From assembly GCF_019458805.1 (NCBI RefSeq), contig NZ_JAIBOA010000001.1, forward strand, positions 124,001 through 188,000: a DNA stretch of 64,000 nucleotides, in the 5' to 3' direction. A model generated the notes under the pieces. It was given only the letters and a program-made list of their open reading frames with translations, did no database searches and had not been told where the DNA came from. The translations under genes and the position numbers were made by a program. Positions 33,608 through 41,659 of the stretch are shown one piece after another. Position 1 is the stretch's first letter. Each line of letters opens with the position of its first letter. The stretch comes from Actinomadura parmotrematis (GTDB lineage Bacteria; Actinomycetota; Actinomycetes; Streptosporangiales; Streptosporangiaceae).

Positions 33608-34375
33608 ATGCGGATCCATGTGGTGAGCGACGTCCATGGCCGCGCGGACGCGCTCCGGCACGCCGCCGACGGCGCCGACGCCTTCGTCTGCCTCGGCGAC
33701 CTGATCCTGTTCGTCGACTACGCCGACCACGGGCAGGGCATCTTCGCCGACCTGTTCGGCGAGGAGAACGCCGACCGGTACGTGGCGCTGCGGCTGGAGA
33801 AGCGGTTCGACGAGGCGCGCGCGTTCTCCCAGGGCCTCTGGGAGTCACTGGAGGGCGGCGCCTGGCCGCACATCGAGAAGGCCGTCCGCCGCCAGTACGC
33901 CGACCTGTTCGCGGCGATGCCCGTGCCCGCCCACCTGACTTACGGCAACGTCGACGTGCCGAGCATGTGGCCGGACTACCTGCGCGAGGGCCACACCGTC
34001 GTGGACGGCGCCACCGCCGAGATCGGCGGGCTGCGCTTCGGGTTCGTCGGAGCGGGCCTGCGCACCGAGTACCGCACCCCGAACGAGATCGACGACGCCG
34101 AGTACGCCGCGAAGGTGGCTGCGCTCGGCGAGGTGGACGTGCTGTGCAGCCACATCCCGCCGGCGGTGCCCGAACTGCTCTACGACGTCGTCGCGCGCCG
34201 CTTCGAGCGGGGCAGCGAGGCGCTGCTGGAGCTGATCGAGCGCACCCAGCCGCGGTACGCGCTGTTCGGCCACGTGCACCAGCCGCTGAGCCGCCGGATG
34301 CGCGTCGGCCGCACCGAATGCCTGAACGTCGGGCACTTCCGGGCGACCGGGGTGCCCTTCGCGCTCACGGTGTGA
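33608..34375 (+). CDS. Calcineurin-like metallophosphoesterase
   Basis: A 255-residue cytosolic phosphoesterase with the metal ligands of the family in order: SDVHG, CLGDLI, YGNVD, CSHIPP and FGHVHQP. The substrate is unknown. Its promoter has a -10 box at leaderless distance. It precedes a SRPBCC gene in the conserved glk region. Confidence 0.9.
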   Translation: MRIHVVSDVHGRADALRHAADGADAFVCLGDLILFVDYADHGQGIFADLFGEENADRYVALRLEKRFDEARAFSQGLWESLEGGAWPHIEKAVRRQYADLFAAMPVPAHLTYGNVDVPSMWPDYLREGHTVVDGATAEIGGLRFGFVGAGLRTEYRTPNEIDDAEYAAKVAALGEVDVLCSHIPPAVPELLYDVVARRFERGSEALLELIERTQPRYALFGHVHQPLSRRMRVGRTECLNVGHFRATGVPFALTV

Positions 34376-34446
34376 AGGATACTGCCAGGGAGCGCCCGAA
34401 GATCGGGCCGGGAAGATCGGGCACGACGAGCCGGAGGGACGGCGGC

Positions 34447-34881
34447 ATGGCGGACCGGACGAGTTCATCCATCAGCGTCGCGGCGGGCAGGGGCGCCATC
34501 ATGGCGGTGATCGCCGATCTCGGCGCCTACCCGTCCTGGGCCAGCGGGATCAAGTCGATCGAGGTCGGGGACACCTACCCCGACGGCCGCGCGAAGGACG
34601 CCCGCCTGACCTTCGACGGCGGCCCGTTCAGCGACACCGTCGACCTCGTCTACACCTGGGACGGCGACGCGGCGGTGCACTGGGAGCTGGTCGGCAAGGG
34701 CGCGGTCGTCACCGGCCTGCACGGCTCCTACACCCTCGCCGAGGGCCCGGACGCGACCGAGGTCACCTACGAGCTGGCGGTGGACGTGCGCGTCCCCATG
34801 ATCGGCATGGTGAAGCGCAAGGGCGAGAAGCGCATCATCGACTCGGCGCTGAAGGGCCTGAAACGGCATGTCGAGGGCTGA
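34447..34881 (+). CDS. SRPBCC-family (START-like) protein
   Basis: A 144-residue helix-grip protein with the polyketide cyclase/START pattern: an initial strand (TSSSISVAA), YPSWASGIKSIEV, EVTYELAVDVRVPM and a long C-terminal helix ending in a Lys-rich segment. Such proteins bind a hydrophobic ligand in a cavity. It corresponds by position and length to Rv2185c, close to FadD15 and the acyltransferase, which suggests lipid binding, but no ligand is known. Confidence 0.88.
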   Translation: MADRTSSSISVAAGRGAIMAVIADLGAYPSWASGIKSIEVGDTYPDGRAKDARLTFDGGPFSDTVDLVYTWDGDAAVHWELVGKGAVVTGLHGSYTLAEGPDATEVTYELAVDVRVPMIGMVKRKGEKRIIDSALKGLKRHVEG

Positions 34882-34962
34882 GTACGGCGAGGGCCGGGTA
34901 ATAGGTTCGCGCCCGAGCGGGGCGGTGGCGTTCCGCGCCGACAACGGATGGAAGATGTTCTC

Positions 34963-35496
34963 ATGACCGAGCAGCAGCCGGGCGACGTCCTCGACGAGGC
35001 CGTGCGGCTCCTCGCCGTCCTCCGCCGCCGGGCGGGCGCCCTGGGCGGGTCCGCCCGCCGCGCCGCCTCCGGCGGGCCGGGCGGCGGCGACGCGTGGGGC
35101 GACGCCGTGGACGAGGCGGCGGACGAGGCGGCGGACGAGGCGCGCGACGCGGCGCTGCGCGACCCGCACATCGCGACCGGCGCCCCCGAGTGCCGCAACT
35201 GCCCGATCTGCCGGGCCATCGCGGTGGCCCGCGAGTCCGGGCCCGACGCCGGCCGGCACGCCCGCGCGGCGGGCCGCTCGCTGCTGGCCGCCGGGCTCGA
35301 CGTCGTCGCCGCCTTCGAGCGCACCCGCGGCGGCGCCCGTCCCCGCCCCGACGCCGGACCGCCGCACACCCGGCGGACCGCGGCGGACGAGCCCGCGCAG
35401 GCCGCTCCCGCGCAGGCCGCTCCTGCGCAACCCGCGAAGGACGCGGGCGACCCCTGGTCCGCCGCCACGGGCGGCGACCCCATCGACATCGGCTAG
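34963..35496 (+). CDS. DUF5304-like protein with paired cysteines
   Basis: A protein of about 177 residues with an acidic helical N-terminal half, a CRNCPICRAI motif near residue 82 (two cysteines three apart) and a disordered C terminus containing AQAAP repeats. It resembles SCO2127, the gene beside glucokinase in Streptomyces, which was linked to glucose repression. An ATG five codons upstream (34948) is also possible. Function is unknown; the Cys pair could bind metal or sense redox state. Confidence 0.75.
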   Translation: MTEQQPGDVLDEAVRLLAVLRRRAGALGGSARRAASGGPGGGDAWGDAVDEAADEAADEARDAALRDPHIATGAPECRNCPICRAIAVARESGPDAGRHARAAGRSLLAAGLDVVAAFERTRGGARPRPDAGPPHTRRTAADEPAQAAPAQAAPAQPAKDAGDPWSAATGGDPIDIG

Positions 35497-35549
35497 CGGC
35501 GAGGCTCCCGTCCCGCAGCAGGGACGCGGCGAAAGAGGAGGAAGCGTAC

Positions 35550-36494
35550 ATGGCCCTGACCATCGGCGTGGATGTGGGCGGTACGAAGGTGGCGGCGGGG
35601 GTCGTCGACGACACCGGCAGGATCCTGGAGCAGGTACGGCGGCCCACCCCCTCCACCAACCCGCAGCAGACCGCCGAGGTCATCGCCGAGGTCGTCGACC
35701 TGCTGAAGGGCAAGTACGAGGCGGTCACCGCGGTCGGCCTCGGCAGCGCCGGGTTCGTCGACGAGGCCCGCTCCACCGTGCTGTTCGCCCCCAACCTGGC
35801 CTGGCGGGACGAGCCCATCAAGGCCAAGGTCGAGCACCTCGTCGGGCTGCCGGTGGTGGTGGAGAACGACGGCAACGCCACCGCCTGGGGCGAGGCCCGC
35901 TTCGGCGCGGGCCGCGGCCACGACTGCATCGTGCTCGTCACGCTCGGCACCGGCATCGGCGGCGGCATCATCATCAACGGCGAGCTGTACCGGGGCCGGT
36001 TCGGCATCGGCGCCGAGGTCGGCCACTTCCGGGTGGTGCCGGACGGGCGCCGCTGCGGCTGCGGCAACCGCGGCTGCTGGGAGCAGTACGCGAGCGGCAA
36101 CGCCCTGGTGCACGAGGCCCGCGACCTCGCCCGCGTGTCGCCGGCGATGGCGGGCCGGCTGCTGGAGCTCGGCGACGGCCGCCCCGACGGCATCAGCGGC
36201 CCGGAGATCACCCAGGCCGCCCGCGAGGGCGACCCGGCCGCGCTGGAGTGCTTCGGCACCGTCGCCCGGTGGGCCGGGCAGGGCCTCGCCGACCTCGCCG
36301 CCATCCTGGACCCGGGCCTGTTCATCATCGGCGGCGGCCTCTCCGACGCCGGCGACCTGCTGCTCGACCCGGTGCGGACGGCGTTCGACCGGTCCCTCAC
36401 CGGCCGCGGCCACCGGCCCCACCCCGAGATCCGCATCGCCGAGCTCGGGTCGGCCGCCGGCATCGCCGGCGCCGCCGACCTCGCCCGGCTCTGA
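35550..36494 (+). CDS. glkA: ROK-family glucokinase
   Basis: A 314-residue ROK kinase with an N-terminal ATP motif GVDVGGTK, sugar-site residues in ENDGNATAWGE and GAEVGHF, the ROK zinc motif CGCGNRGCWEQ, and the second phosphate motif GTGIGGG. It phosphorylates glucose with ATP or polyphosphate. The Streptomyces orthologue is also the main actor in glucose repression. ATG is preceded by AAAGAGGAGGAAG. It follows the DUF5304 gene as in Streptomyces. Confidence 0.94.
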   Translation: MALTIGVDVGGTKVAAGVVDDTGRILEQVRRPTPSTNPQQTAEVIAEVVDLLKGKYEAVTAVGLGSAGFVDEARSTVLFAPNLAWRDEPIKAKVEHLVGLPVVVENDGNATAWGEARFGAGRGHDCIVLVTLGTGIGGGIIINGELYRGRFGIGAEVGHFRVVPDGRRCGCGNRGCWEQYASGNALVHEARDLARVSPAMAGRLLELGDGRPDGISGPEITQAAREGDPAALECFGTVARWAGQGLADLAAILDPGLFIIGGGLSDAGDLLLDPVRTAFDRSLTGRGHRPHPEIRIAELGSAAGIAGAADLARL

Positions 36495-36507
36495 ACGGCG
36501 CGGCGCC

Positions 36508-37209
36508 GTGCCCGACGTCCGCCTGGTCTCCTACAACATCAGGTCGCTGCGCGACGACCCGGCCGCGGTGGCCCGGGTCGTGCGCGCCCTGGATCCCGAC
36601 GTGCTCGTCCTCCAGGAGGTGCCGCGGTTCCGGGGGTGGCGGCGGCAGCGCCGCGCCCTCGCCCGCGCCTGCGGGATGCGCGTCGCCGCAGGCCGCCGCG
36701 CCTGCGGCCTCGCGGTGCTCGCCGCGCCGCGGGTGGAGCGGGTGGCGCGCGAGTTCCACCTGCTGAGCCGCGTCCCCGGCCTGCACCGGCGGGCGCTCGC
36801 CATCGCGGTCCTGGCGAAGGACGGCGCCCGCTTCACCGCCGCGAGCACCCACCTGGACCTCGCCGACGAGCCGCGCCGCGCGCACGTCCGGCAGCTGCTC
36901 GGCATGCTGGAGCGGGCGTCCTGGCGGCACCGGGCGCCCGCGGTGCTCGCCGGCGACGTCAACGAGGAGCCGGGCGGCGCGTCCTGGACGCTGCTCACCG
37001 GCCGGTTCCAGGACGCCCACGCGACCGCCCCGGCGGGGGAGGAGCTCACCTTCTCCTCCCGCGACCCGCGCCGCCGCATCGACGGGGTCTTCGCCGACGC
37101 GGCGTTCCGGGTGCTCGGCTGCGGCGTGCCCGCCGACCCGGCGATCGCGGCGGACTACCCGGCCGCGACCGACCACCGGCCGCTGCTCGCCGACCTGCGG
37201 CTGCCCTGA
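36508..37209 (+). CDS. Endonuclease/exonuclease/phosphatase-family protein
   Basis: A 233-residue metal-dependent hydrolase of the EEP fold with SYNIRSL, LVLQEVPR, STHLDL, AGDVNEEPG and the closing TDHRPLLADL. The substrate may be DNA, phosphoinositide or another phosphodiester. No signal peptide. The GTG start lies 14 bases after glkA and has no clear ribosome site, so coupled translation with glkA is likely. Confidence 0.88.
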   Translation: MPDVRLVSYNIRSLRDDPAAVARVVRALDPDVLVLQEVPRFRGWRRQRRALARACGMRVAAGRRACGLAVLAAPRVERVAREFHLLSRVPGLHRRALAIAVLAKDGARFTAASTHLDLADEPRRAHVRQLLGMLERASWRHRAPAVLAGDVNEEPGGASWTLLTGRFQDAHATAPAGEELTFSSRDPRRRIDGVFADAAFRVLGCGVPADPAIAADYPAATDHRPLLADLRLP

Positions 37210-37227
37210 CCCGCCGGAAAAGGCGGA

Positions 37228-37272
37228 GCGCCCCGCGGACCGGCCGGCCGTACCGGTCGTTCCGCGGGGCGC
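37228..37272. terminator. Bidirectional hairpin terminator
   Basis: A perfect 12-bp stem (37228-37239 with 37261-37272) with additional CCGG pairs inside lies between the convergent EEP and cold-shock genes. Confidence 0.75.
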
Positions 37273-37288
37273 CCCGGGGAGTCCTCGC

Positions 37289-37495
37289 TCAGGCGGGGAC
37301 GATGTTCTCCGCCTGGAGGCCCTTCTGGCCCTGGGTGACGTCGAACGACACCTTCTGGCCCTCCTGGAGCTCACGGTAACCGCCCTGGGAGGCGATGTTG
37401 GAGTAGTGGGCGAAGACGTCGGGGCCGCCGCCGTCCTGCTCGATGAAGCCGAAGCCCTTCTCGGAGTTGAACCACTTGACGGTACCGGTGGCCAT
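37289..37495 (-). CDS. cspA: Cold-shock domain protein
   Basis: A 68-residue single cold-shock domain with RNP1 KGFGFIE and RNP2 VFAHYS, a single-stranded RNA/DNA chaperone. ATG is preceded by AAGGAGAGC. The 5' leader contains a stem-loop at 37523-37539 and an unusually A+T-rich tract around 37570-37612, fitting a long regulated leader as in other csp genes. Confidence 0.95.
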   Translation of the reverse strand: MATGTVKWFNSEKGFGFIEQDGGGPDVFAHYSNIASQGGYRELQEGQKVSFDVTQGQKGLQAENIVPA

Positions 37496-37522
37496 CCTGC
37501 TCTCCTTCTACGTCGGTCCCGA

Positions 37523-37539
37523 TCCCGCACCGTGCGGGA
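37523..37539 (-). promoter_or_regulatory. Stem-loop in the cspA 5' leader
   Basis: TCCCGCA and TGCGGGA flank three bases, about 30 bases before the cspA start. Its role is unknown; csp leaders often fold. Confidence 0.4.
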
Positions 37540-37768
37540 CGGGGACGCCGCGATGCCCATCCGGAAGATCCAGAAAAAACAGAAAACGCGCCCGGGGTAT
37601 AAGAACCTCTAGGCGCGTGCACATGTCCATGGGAACCGCAACTGGGACCACCGTAGCACACCCGCGGCGGTGGTCCCCGAACCGCGCCGGGCCCGCCACC
37701 TGCGCAATCGTCCCGCCCCGGGCGGACCGGAGCGGGCCGCGGGGGAGGCGCGGGGGAGGCGCGGGCGG

Positions 37769-38596
37769 TCAGACGACGGCGCCGTCGTCGGGGTCGCGGG
37801 GCTCGTCGCCCATCCGCAGGACCAGCGTGACGAAGCCGCCGATGAACGCGGCGACCGCGAGGAACGCCGCCCAGCCGGGCACGTACCAGTCCATGATCAC
37901 GGTGGCGAGCAGGTAGAGCGGGCCGCCGACGAGCGCGATCCAGGCGCCCTTGGTGAGCGGGTCGGCGCTCGGCAGCGGGGGCGGCGCCGGCGGGATGTAG
38001 TGGCCCTCGTCGCCGGGCGCGTCGAACCCGGCCGGGTCCTCCTCGCCCGCGGGCTTGACGACCCGGGCGCGCGGCAGCCGGCCGGTCCGGTCGTCGCCCT
38101 CGGCCGGCGGCCGGCGCGGCTCGGACAGGTTCTCCTGGTCGGGCCAGGGCACCCGCTCGCCGTCGGCGGGGGCGCTGTCGAACCCGGCGACGATCTCGGC
38201 CCAGATGGCGTCCTCGTCGCGCTCGGGCGCGTCGGCCTCCCCGGCGGGCGGCGCCGGGGCCTGCTGGGCGGCGGCCGCCGCGGCCGGCGGCGGCCGGTGG
38301 TCGTCGTGCTGGCCGGCGGTGTCGCGGAGCTGGGCCAGATGCGCCTGCAGGACGCCCTCGGCGGTCGGCTTCAGCTCGACGTCGACGTAGAGCCGGTCGA
38401 GCGCGTCGTCCTCGTCGGCGGCGGCCCCGGGACCGGCGGCGGGCGGCCGCGCGGCCCCGTCCGCGGCGCCGGGCGTCGCGTAGGCGGCGACCCCCGCCTC
38501 GCGCAGCGCCGACAGCATGGCGTCGGCGAGGTGCGGTGCCAGGTCGACCAGCGGGGCGTAGGCGTCCGCGATCAGTCCATTGCCTCGGCGATTCAC
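37769..38596 (-). CDS. Conserved actinobacterial membrane protein, acidic cytosolic region
   Basis: A 275-residue protein with a helical N-terminal stretch (about 1-40), a long Pro/Ala/Asp-rich disordered middle, and two C-terminal membrane helices (about 215-262, GAWIALVGGPLYLLATVIMDWY and GWAAFLAVAAFIGGFVTLV). GTG is preceded by AAGGAG. Its start overlaps the stop of a 16-codon ORF (GTGA). It is divergent from the PlsC gene. I do not know its function. Confidence 0.78.
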   Translation of the reverse strand: MNRRGNGLIADAYAPLVDLAPHLADAMLSALREAGVAAYATPGAADGAARPPAAGPGAAADEDDALDRLYVDVELKPTAEGVLQAHLAQLRDTAGQHDDHRPPPAAAAAAQQAPAPPAGEADAPERDEDAIWAEIVAGFDSAPADGERVPWPDQENLSEPRRPPAEGDDRTGRLPRARVVKPAGEEDPAGFDAPGDEGHYIPPAPPPLPSADPLTKGAWIALVGGPLYLLATVIMDWYVPGWAAFLAVAAFIGGFVTLVLRMGDEPRDPDDGAVV

Positions 38597-38643
38597 GGGG
38601 CCGGCTCCTTCGTCGACTCCGGCGTGACCGACAGCACCGGCAT
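38593..38643 (-). CDS. Possible 16-residue leader ORF (MPVLSVTPESTKEPAP)
   Basis: A short ATG ORF with a strong GGAGG five bases before it, whose TGA overlaps the GTG of the membrane-protein gene. The ribosome site and coupling argue that it is translated; length and composition give no function. Confidence 0.35.
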   Translation of the reverse strand: MPVLSVTPESTKEPAP

Positions 38644-38922
38644 GGCGGCCTCCGCTCCCCCATCGAAAAACGTGTGTCCCACGGTATTCGCTGTGATGCC
38701 CCGGACAAGCCCCCCGGGCGCATCCGCGGGGAGAATTCCGTCCAGGACACAGAGACTACGTTCCCCGGGCGCCGTTCGCTCCCCCTCGCCGCGACCGCGG
38801 TCCTCCCGGCGCCCGGGGTGTGGGCACGACCAGGCGGGGATGGGAGGATGGCGCATCATCCCCCCGGTGCGGGGGTCGCTCATGCGCGCCGCATCCACAC
38901 GCGGTCGAAGGAAGGTGTCGGG
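38644..38922. other. Divergent promoter region
   Basis: A 279-base gap between divergent genes. An A+T-richer patch (about 38664-38695, with GAAAAACGTGTG and GGTATTCG) probably holds the promoter of the minus-strand gene. No gene or strong repeat is visible. Confidence 0.4.
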
Positions 38923-39642
38923 ATGCTCTGGTTCTGGATCCTGCTGAGGATCGTGCTCTCGCCGATCATGTACCTGGGCTGGCGGCCGCGGAACCGGGGG
39001 ATGCGCAACGTGCCGAAGCGGGGCCCGGCGCTGCTGGTGAGCAACCACCTGTCGTTCGCCGACCACTTCTTCGGGCCGCTGCCGCTGATGCGCCCCATCT
39101 TCTTCATCGGCAAGGGCGAGTACTTCACCGGCACCGGGATCAAGGGCCTGATCAGCAAGGCGTTCTTCACCGGCGTCGGCGTGGTGCCGGTGGACCGCAC
39201 CGGCGGCAGCGCCGCGGAGGCCGCCCTGGAGACGGGCCTGCGCATCCTCGGCGAGGGCAAGCTGCTCGGCATCTACCCCGAGGGCACCCGCGCCCCCGAC
39301 AACCGGCTGTACCGGGGCAAGACGGGCGTCGCCCGGCTGGCGCTGAAGTCGCGGGTGCCGGTGATCCCGATGGCCATGATCAACACGTTCGAGCTGATGC
39401 CGCCCGGCAGGCCGCTGCCGCGCCTCGGCGTCCGCCCCGGCGTGCGCTTCGGCGAGCCGCTGGACTTCTCCCGCTTCTACGGCAAGGAGGACGACCGGGC
39501 GGTGCTGCGCGAGATCACCGACGAGATCATGCAGGCGATCCGGGCGCTGTCGGGCCAGGAGTACGTGGACCGCTACGCCGCCGAGGTGAAGGCCGAGATG
39601 GCGGGCAAGGACGTGCGCCCGGTCTCCGACGACGACGAGTAG
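38923..39642 (+). CDS. plsC: 1-acyl-glycerol-3-phosphate acyltransferase (PlsC family)
   Basis: A 239-residue membrane-associated acyltransferase with the catalytic NHLSFADHFF (H-x4-D), the glycerophosphate motif YPEGTRAPD, and VPVIPMAM. It would acylate lysophosphatidate or another lysolipid at the inner membrane face. The N terminus has one hydrophobic segment. ATG is preceded by GAAGGAAGG. The position matches Rv2182c, some kilobases from FadD15, which supplies acyl-CoA. Confidence 0.9.
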   Translation: MLWFWILLRIVLSPIMYLGWRPRNRGMRNVPKRGPALLVSNHLSFADHFFGPLPLMRPIFFIGKGEYFTGTGIKGLISKAFFTGVGVVPVDRTGGSAAEAALETGLRILGEGKLLGIYPEGTRAPDNRLYRGKTGVARLALKSRVPVIPMAMINTFELMPPGRPLPRLGVRPGVRFGEPLDFSRFYGKEDDRAVLREITDEIMQAIRALSGQEYVDRYAAEVKAEMAGKDVRPVSDDDE

Positions 39643-39660
39643 GCGGCGGGTGGTCTGCGG

Positions 39661-40818
39661 ATGACGGGCCTGGACACCGCGCTCTGGCGGTCCGTGGCGA
39701 TCTACCGGTGGGCCGCCCTGGCCTACGCCGCGCTGCTCATCGCCGTCAACGCCGGCCGCTACGCGCACCCGCTCGGCGGCTGGGCGGTGCTCGCCGTGAT
39801 GACGGCCTGGACGGCGGGCACCACCTACGCGTTCGCCGCGCCCGGCCGGCGCGGCCCGGCGCTGCTCGCCGCCGACCTCGCCGTCACGAGCGGCTGCCTG
39901 CTCGCCACCGCCTGGGTCGAGACCGAGCACGGCATGACGCACGGGATGCCGACGCTGCCGGCGTCCTGGGTCGCCGCGGCGGTGCTGTCGTGGGCGGTGG
40001 CGGGCGGCAAGCGCGCCGGGCTGGCCGCCGCGGCCGCCCTCGCCGCCGGCAACATCGCGGTCAACGCCCTCGCCGGCGTCCCGGCGGTGCGCGGGCTCGG
40101 CTCGGGCACCCTCAACGGGATCATGCTGCTGTTCCTCGCCGGCCTGGTCGTCGGGCACGTCGTCAAGCTCGCCCGCGACGCCGAGGCCCGGCTCGCCCGC
40201 GCGGTCGAGCTGGAGGCCGCCACCCGCGAGCGCGAGCGCCTCGCCCGCCGCATCCACGACTCGGTGCTGCAGGTGCTCGCCCTCGTGCAGCGGCGCGGCG
40301 GCGAGCTCGGCGGCGAGGCGGCCGAGCTCGGCCGCCTCGCCGGGGAGCAGGAGGTCGCGCTGCGCTCCCTGGTCGGCGCGCCGCCCCCCGCGCGCCCCGC
40401 CCGCTCGGGCGCGCCGGTGGACCTGCGGCCGCTGCTCACCGCGCACGCCTCCACCGCGGTGACCGTGTCCACCCCCGCCACCGCCGTCCCGCTCCCCGGG
40501 CACGCCGCCGGCGAGGTCGCGGGCGCCGTCGCCGCCGCCCTGGACAACGTGGCCCGGCACGCCGGCGAGGGCGCCCGCGCCTGGGTGCTGCTGGAGGACG
40601 ACGGCGCGGGCGGCGTCGTCGTCAGCGTCCGCGACGACGGCCCCGGCCTGCCGCCCGGCCGCCTGGAGCGGGCCGCCGCCGACGGGCGGCTCGGCGTCGC
40701 GCAGTCCATCCGGGGCCGCATCCGCGACCTCGGCGGCACGGTGGCGATCGCGTCGGCGCCCGGCGAGGGCACCGAGATCGAGATGTCCGTTCCGGCGCCG
40801 CGCCCGGCGGATGCGTAG
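39661..40818 (+). CDS. macS: Sensor histidine kinase MacS
   Basis: A 385-residue NarL-system kinase. About five or six N-terminal helices form a MacS/DUF5931-type sensor; the dimerisation helix carries the phospho-histidine in RIHDSVLQVLALVQR; the ATPase domain has ALDNVARHA (N box) and DDGPGLPPG (G1). It pairs with the next gene. Location just before macR and a phosphofructokinase matches SCO2121-SCO2120-SCO2119, where MacRS affects morphology and antibiotic output. The signal is unknown. Confidence 0.88.
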   Translation: MTGLDTALWRSVAIYRWAALAYAALLIAVNAGRYAHPLGGWAVLAVMTAWTAGTTYAFAAPGRRGPALLAADLAVTSGCLLATAWVETEHGMTHGMPTLPASWVAAAVLSWAVAGGKRAGLAAAAALAAGNIAVNALAGVPAVRGLGSGTLNGIMLLFLAGLVVGHVVKLARDAEARLARAVELEAATRERERLARRIHDSVLQVLALVQRRGGELGGEAAELGRLAGEQEVALRSLVGAPPPARPARSGAPVDLRPLLTAHASTAVTVSTPATAVPLPGHAAGEVAGAVAAALDNVARHAGEGARAWVLLEDDGAGGVVVSVRDDGPGLPPGRLERAAADGRLGVAQSIRGRIRDLGGTVAIASAPGEGTEIEMSVPAPRPADA

Positions 40819-40828
40819 GGTAGGGGCC

Positions 40829-41497
40829 GTGCGTGAGGAGACTCCCGGTCCGCTGCGGGTGATGGTGGTGGACGACCACCCGATGTGGCGCGATTCGGTC
40901 GCCCGCGACCTCGCCGAGGCCGGGCACGAGGTCGTCGCCACCGCCGGCGACGGCCGCACCGCCGTCCGCATCGCCGCCGCCGCGCGGCCGCAGGTCGCCG
41001 TCGTCGACCTCCAGCTGCCCGACATCAGCGGCGTGGAGGTGACCCGCCACCTCGCCGCCGCCGACCCGCCGGTGCGCGTCCTCGTGCTGTCGGCGAGCGG
41101 CGAGCAGCAGGACGTCCTGGAGGCGGTGAAGGCGGGCGCCACCGGCTACCTGCTGAAGTCGGCGGCCCGCGCCGAGTTCCTGGACGCCGTCGCGCGCACC
41201 GGCGCCGGCGACGCGGTGTTCACCCCCGGACTCGCCGGCCTCGTGCTGGGGGAGTACCGGCGGCTCGCCGCCGCGCCCGCCCGGCCCGACGACGACGCGC
41301 CGCGGCTCACCGAGCGCGAGACCGAGGTGCTGCGCCTGGTCGCCAAGGGCCTCACCTACAAGCAGATCGCCGCGCGCCTGGTGCTGTCGCACCGCACCGT
41401 GCAGAACCACGTGCAGAACACCCTCGGCAAGCTCCAGCTGCACAACCGCGTCGAGCTCGTCCGGTACGCCATCGAGAAGGGCCTCGACCGGGAGTGA
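40829..41497 (+). CDS. macR: LuxR-type response regulator MacR
   Basis: A 222-residue NarL/FixJ regulator. The receiver has the acidic pair VVDDHP, phospho-acceptor Asp in VVDLQLPD, and the conserved Lys in YLLKSA; the LuxR helix-turn-helix has LTERETEVLRLVAKGLTYKQIA and HRTVQNHVQNTL. GTG at 40829 is preceded by AGGGG; an ATG at 40811 overlapping the macS stop is an alternative. It should be phosphorylated by MacS. Confidence 0.9.
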   Translation: MREETPGPLRVMVVDDHPMWRDSVARDLAEAGHEVVATAGDGRTAVRIAAAARPQVAVVDLQLPDISGVEVTRHLAAADPPVRVLVLSASGEQQDVLEAVKAGATGYLLKSAARAEFLDAVARTGAGDAVFTPGLAGLVLGEYRRLAAAPARPDDDAPRLTERETEVLRLVAKGLTYKQIAARLVLSHRTVQNHVQNTLGKLQLHNRVELVRYAIEKGLDRE

Positions 41498-41536
41498 GCT
41501 CCCGCAAAGCGTGATCTACCGGGCCTTCCCGCGTTA

Positions 41537-41548
41537 TGGTCTAGACCA
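41537..41548. promoter_or_regulatory. DasR-like operator (dre site) upstream of pfkA
   Basis: The perfect palindrome TGGTCTAGACCA is the core of the Streptomyces DasR-responsive element. It lies 111 bases before the pfkA start and 39 after macR. TAGGCT at about 41602 could be the pfkA -10. Confidence 0.65.
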
Positions 41549-41659
41549 ATGCGGCACGCCGAACGGGGTGGCGAATGCCCGGTGCGCGCCGGGCCCGGCC
41601 ACTAGGCTGGCCGCGCGGAACGAGGAGGGAGCCCGGTGACTGCTGGACAGGGAGAGGCC

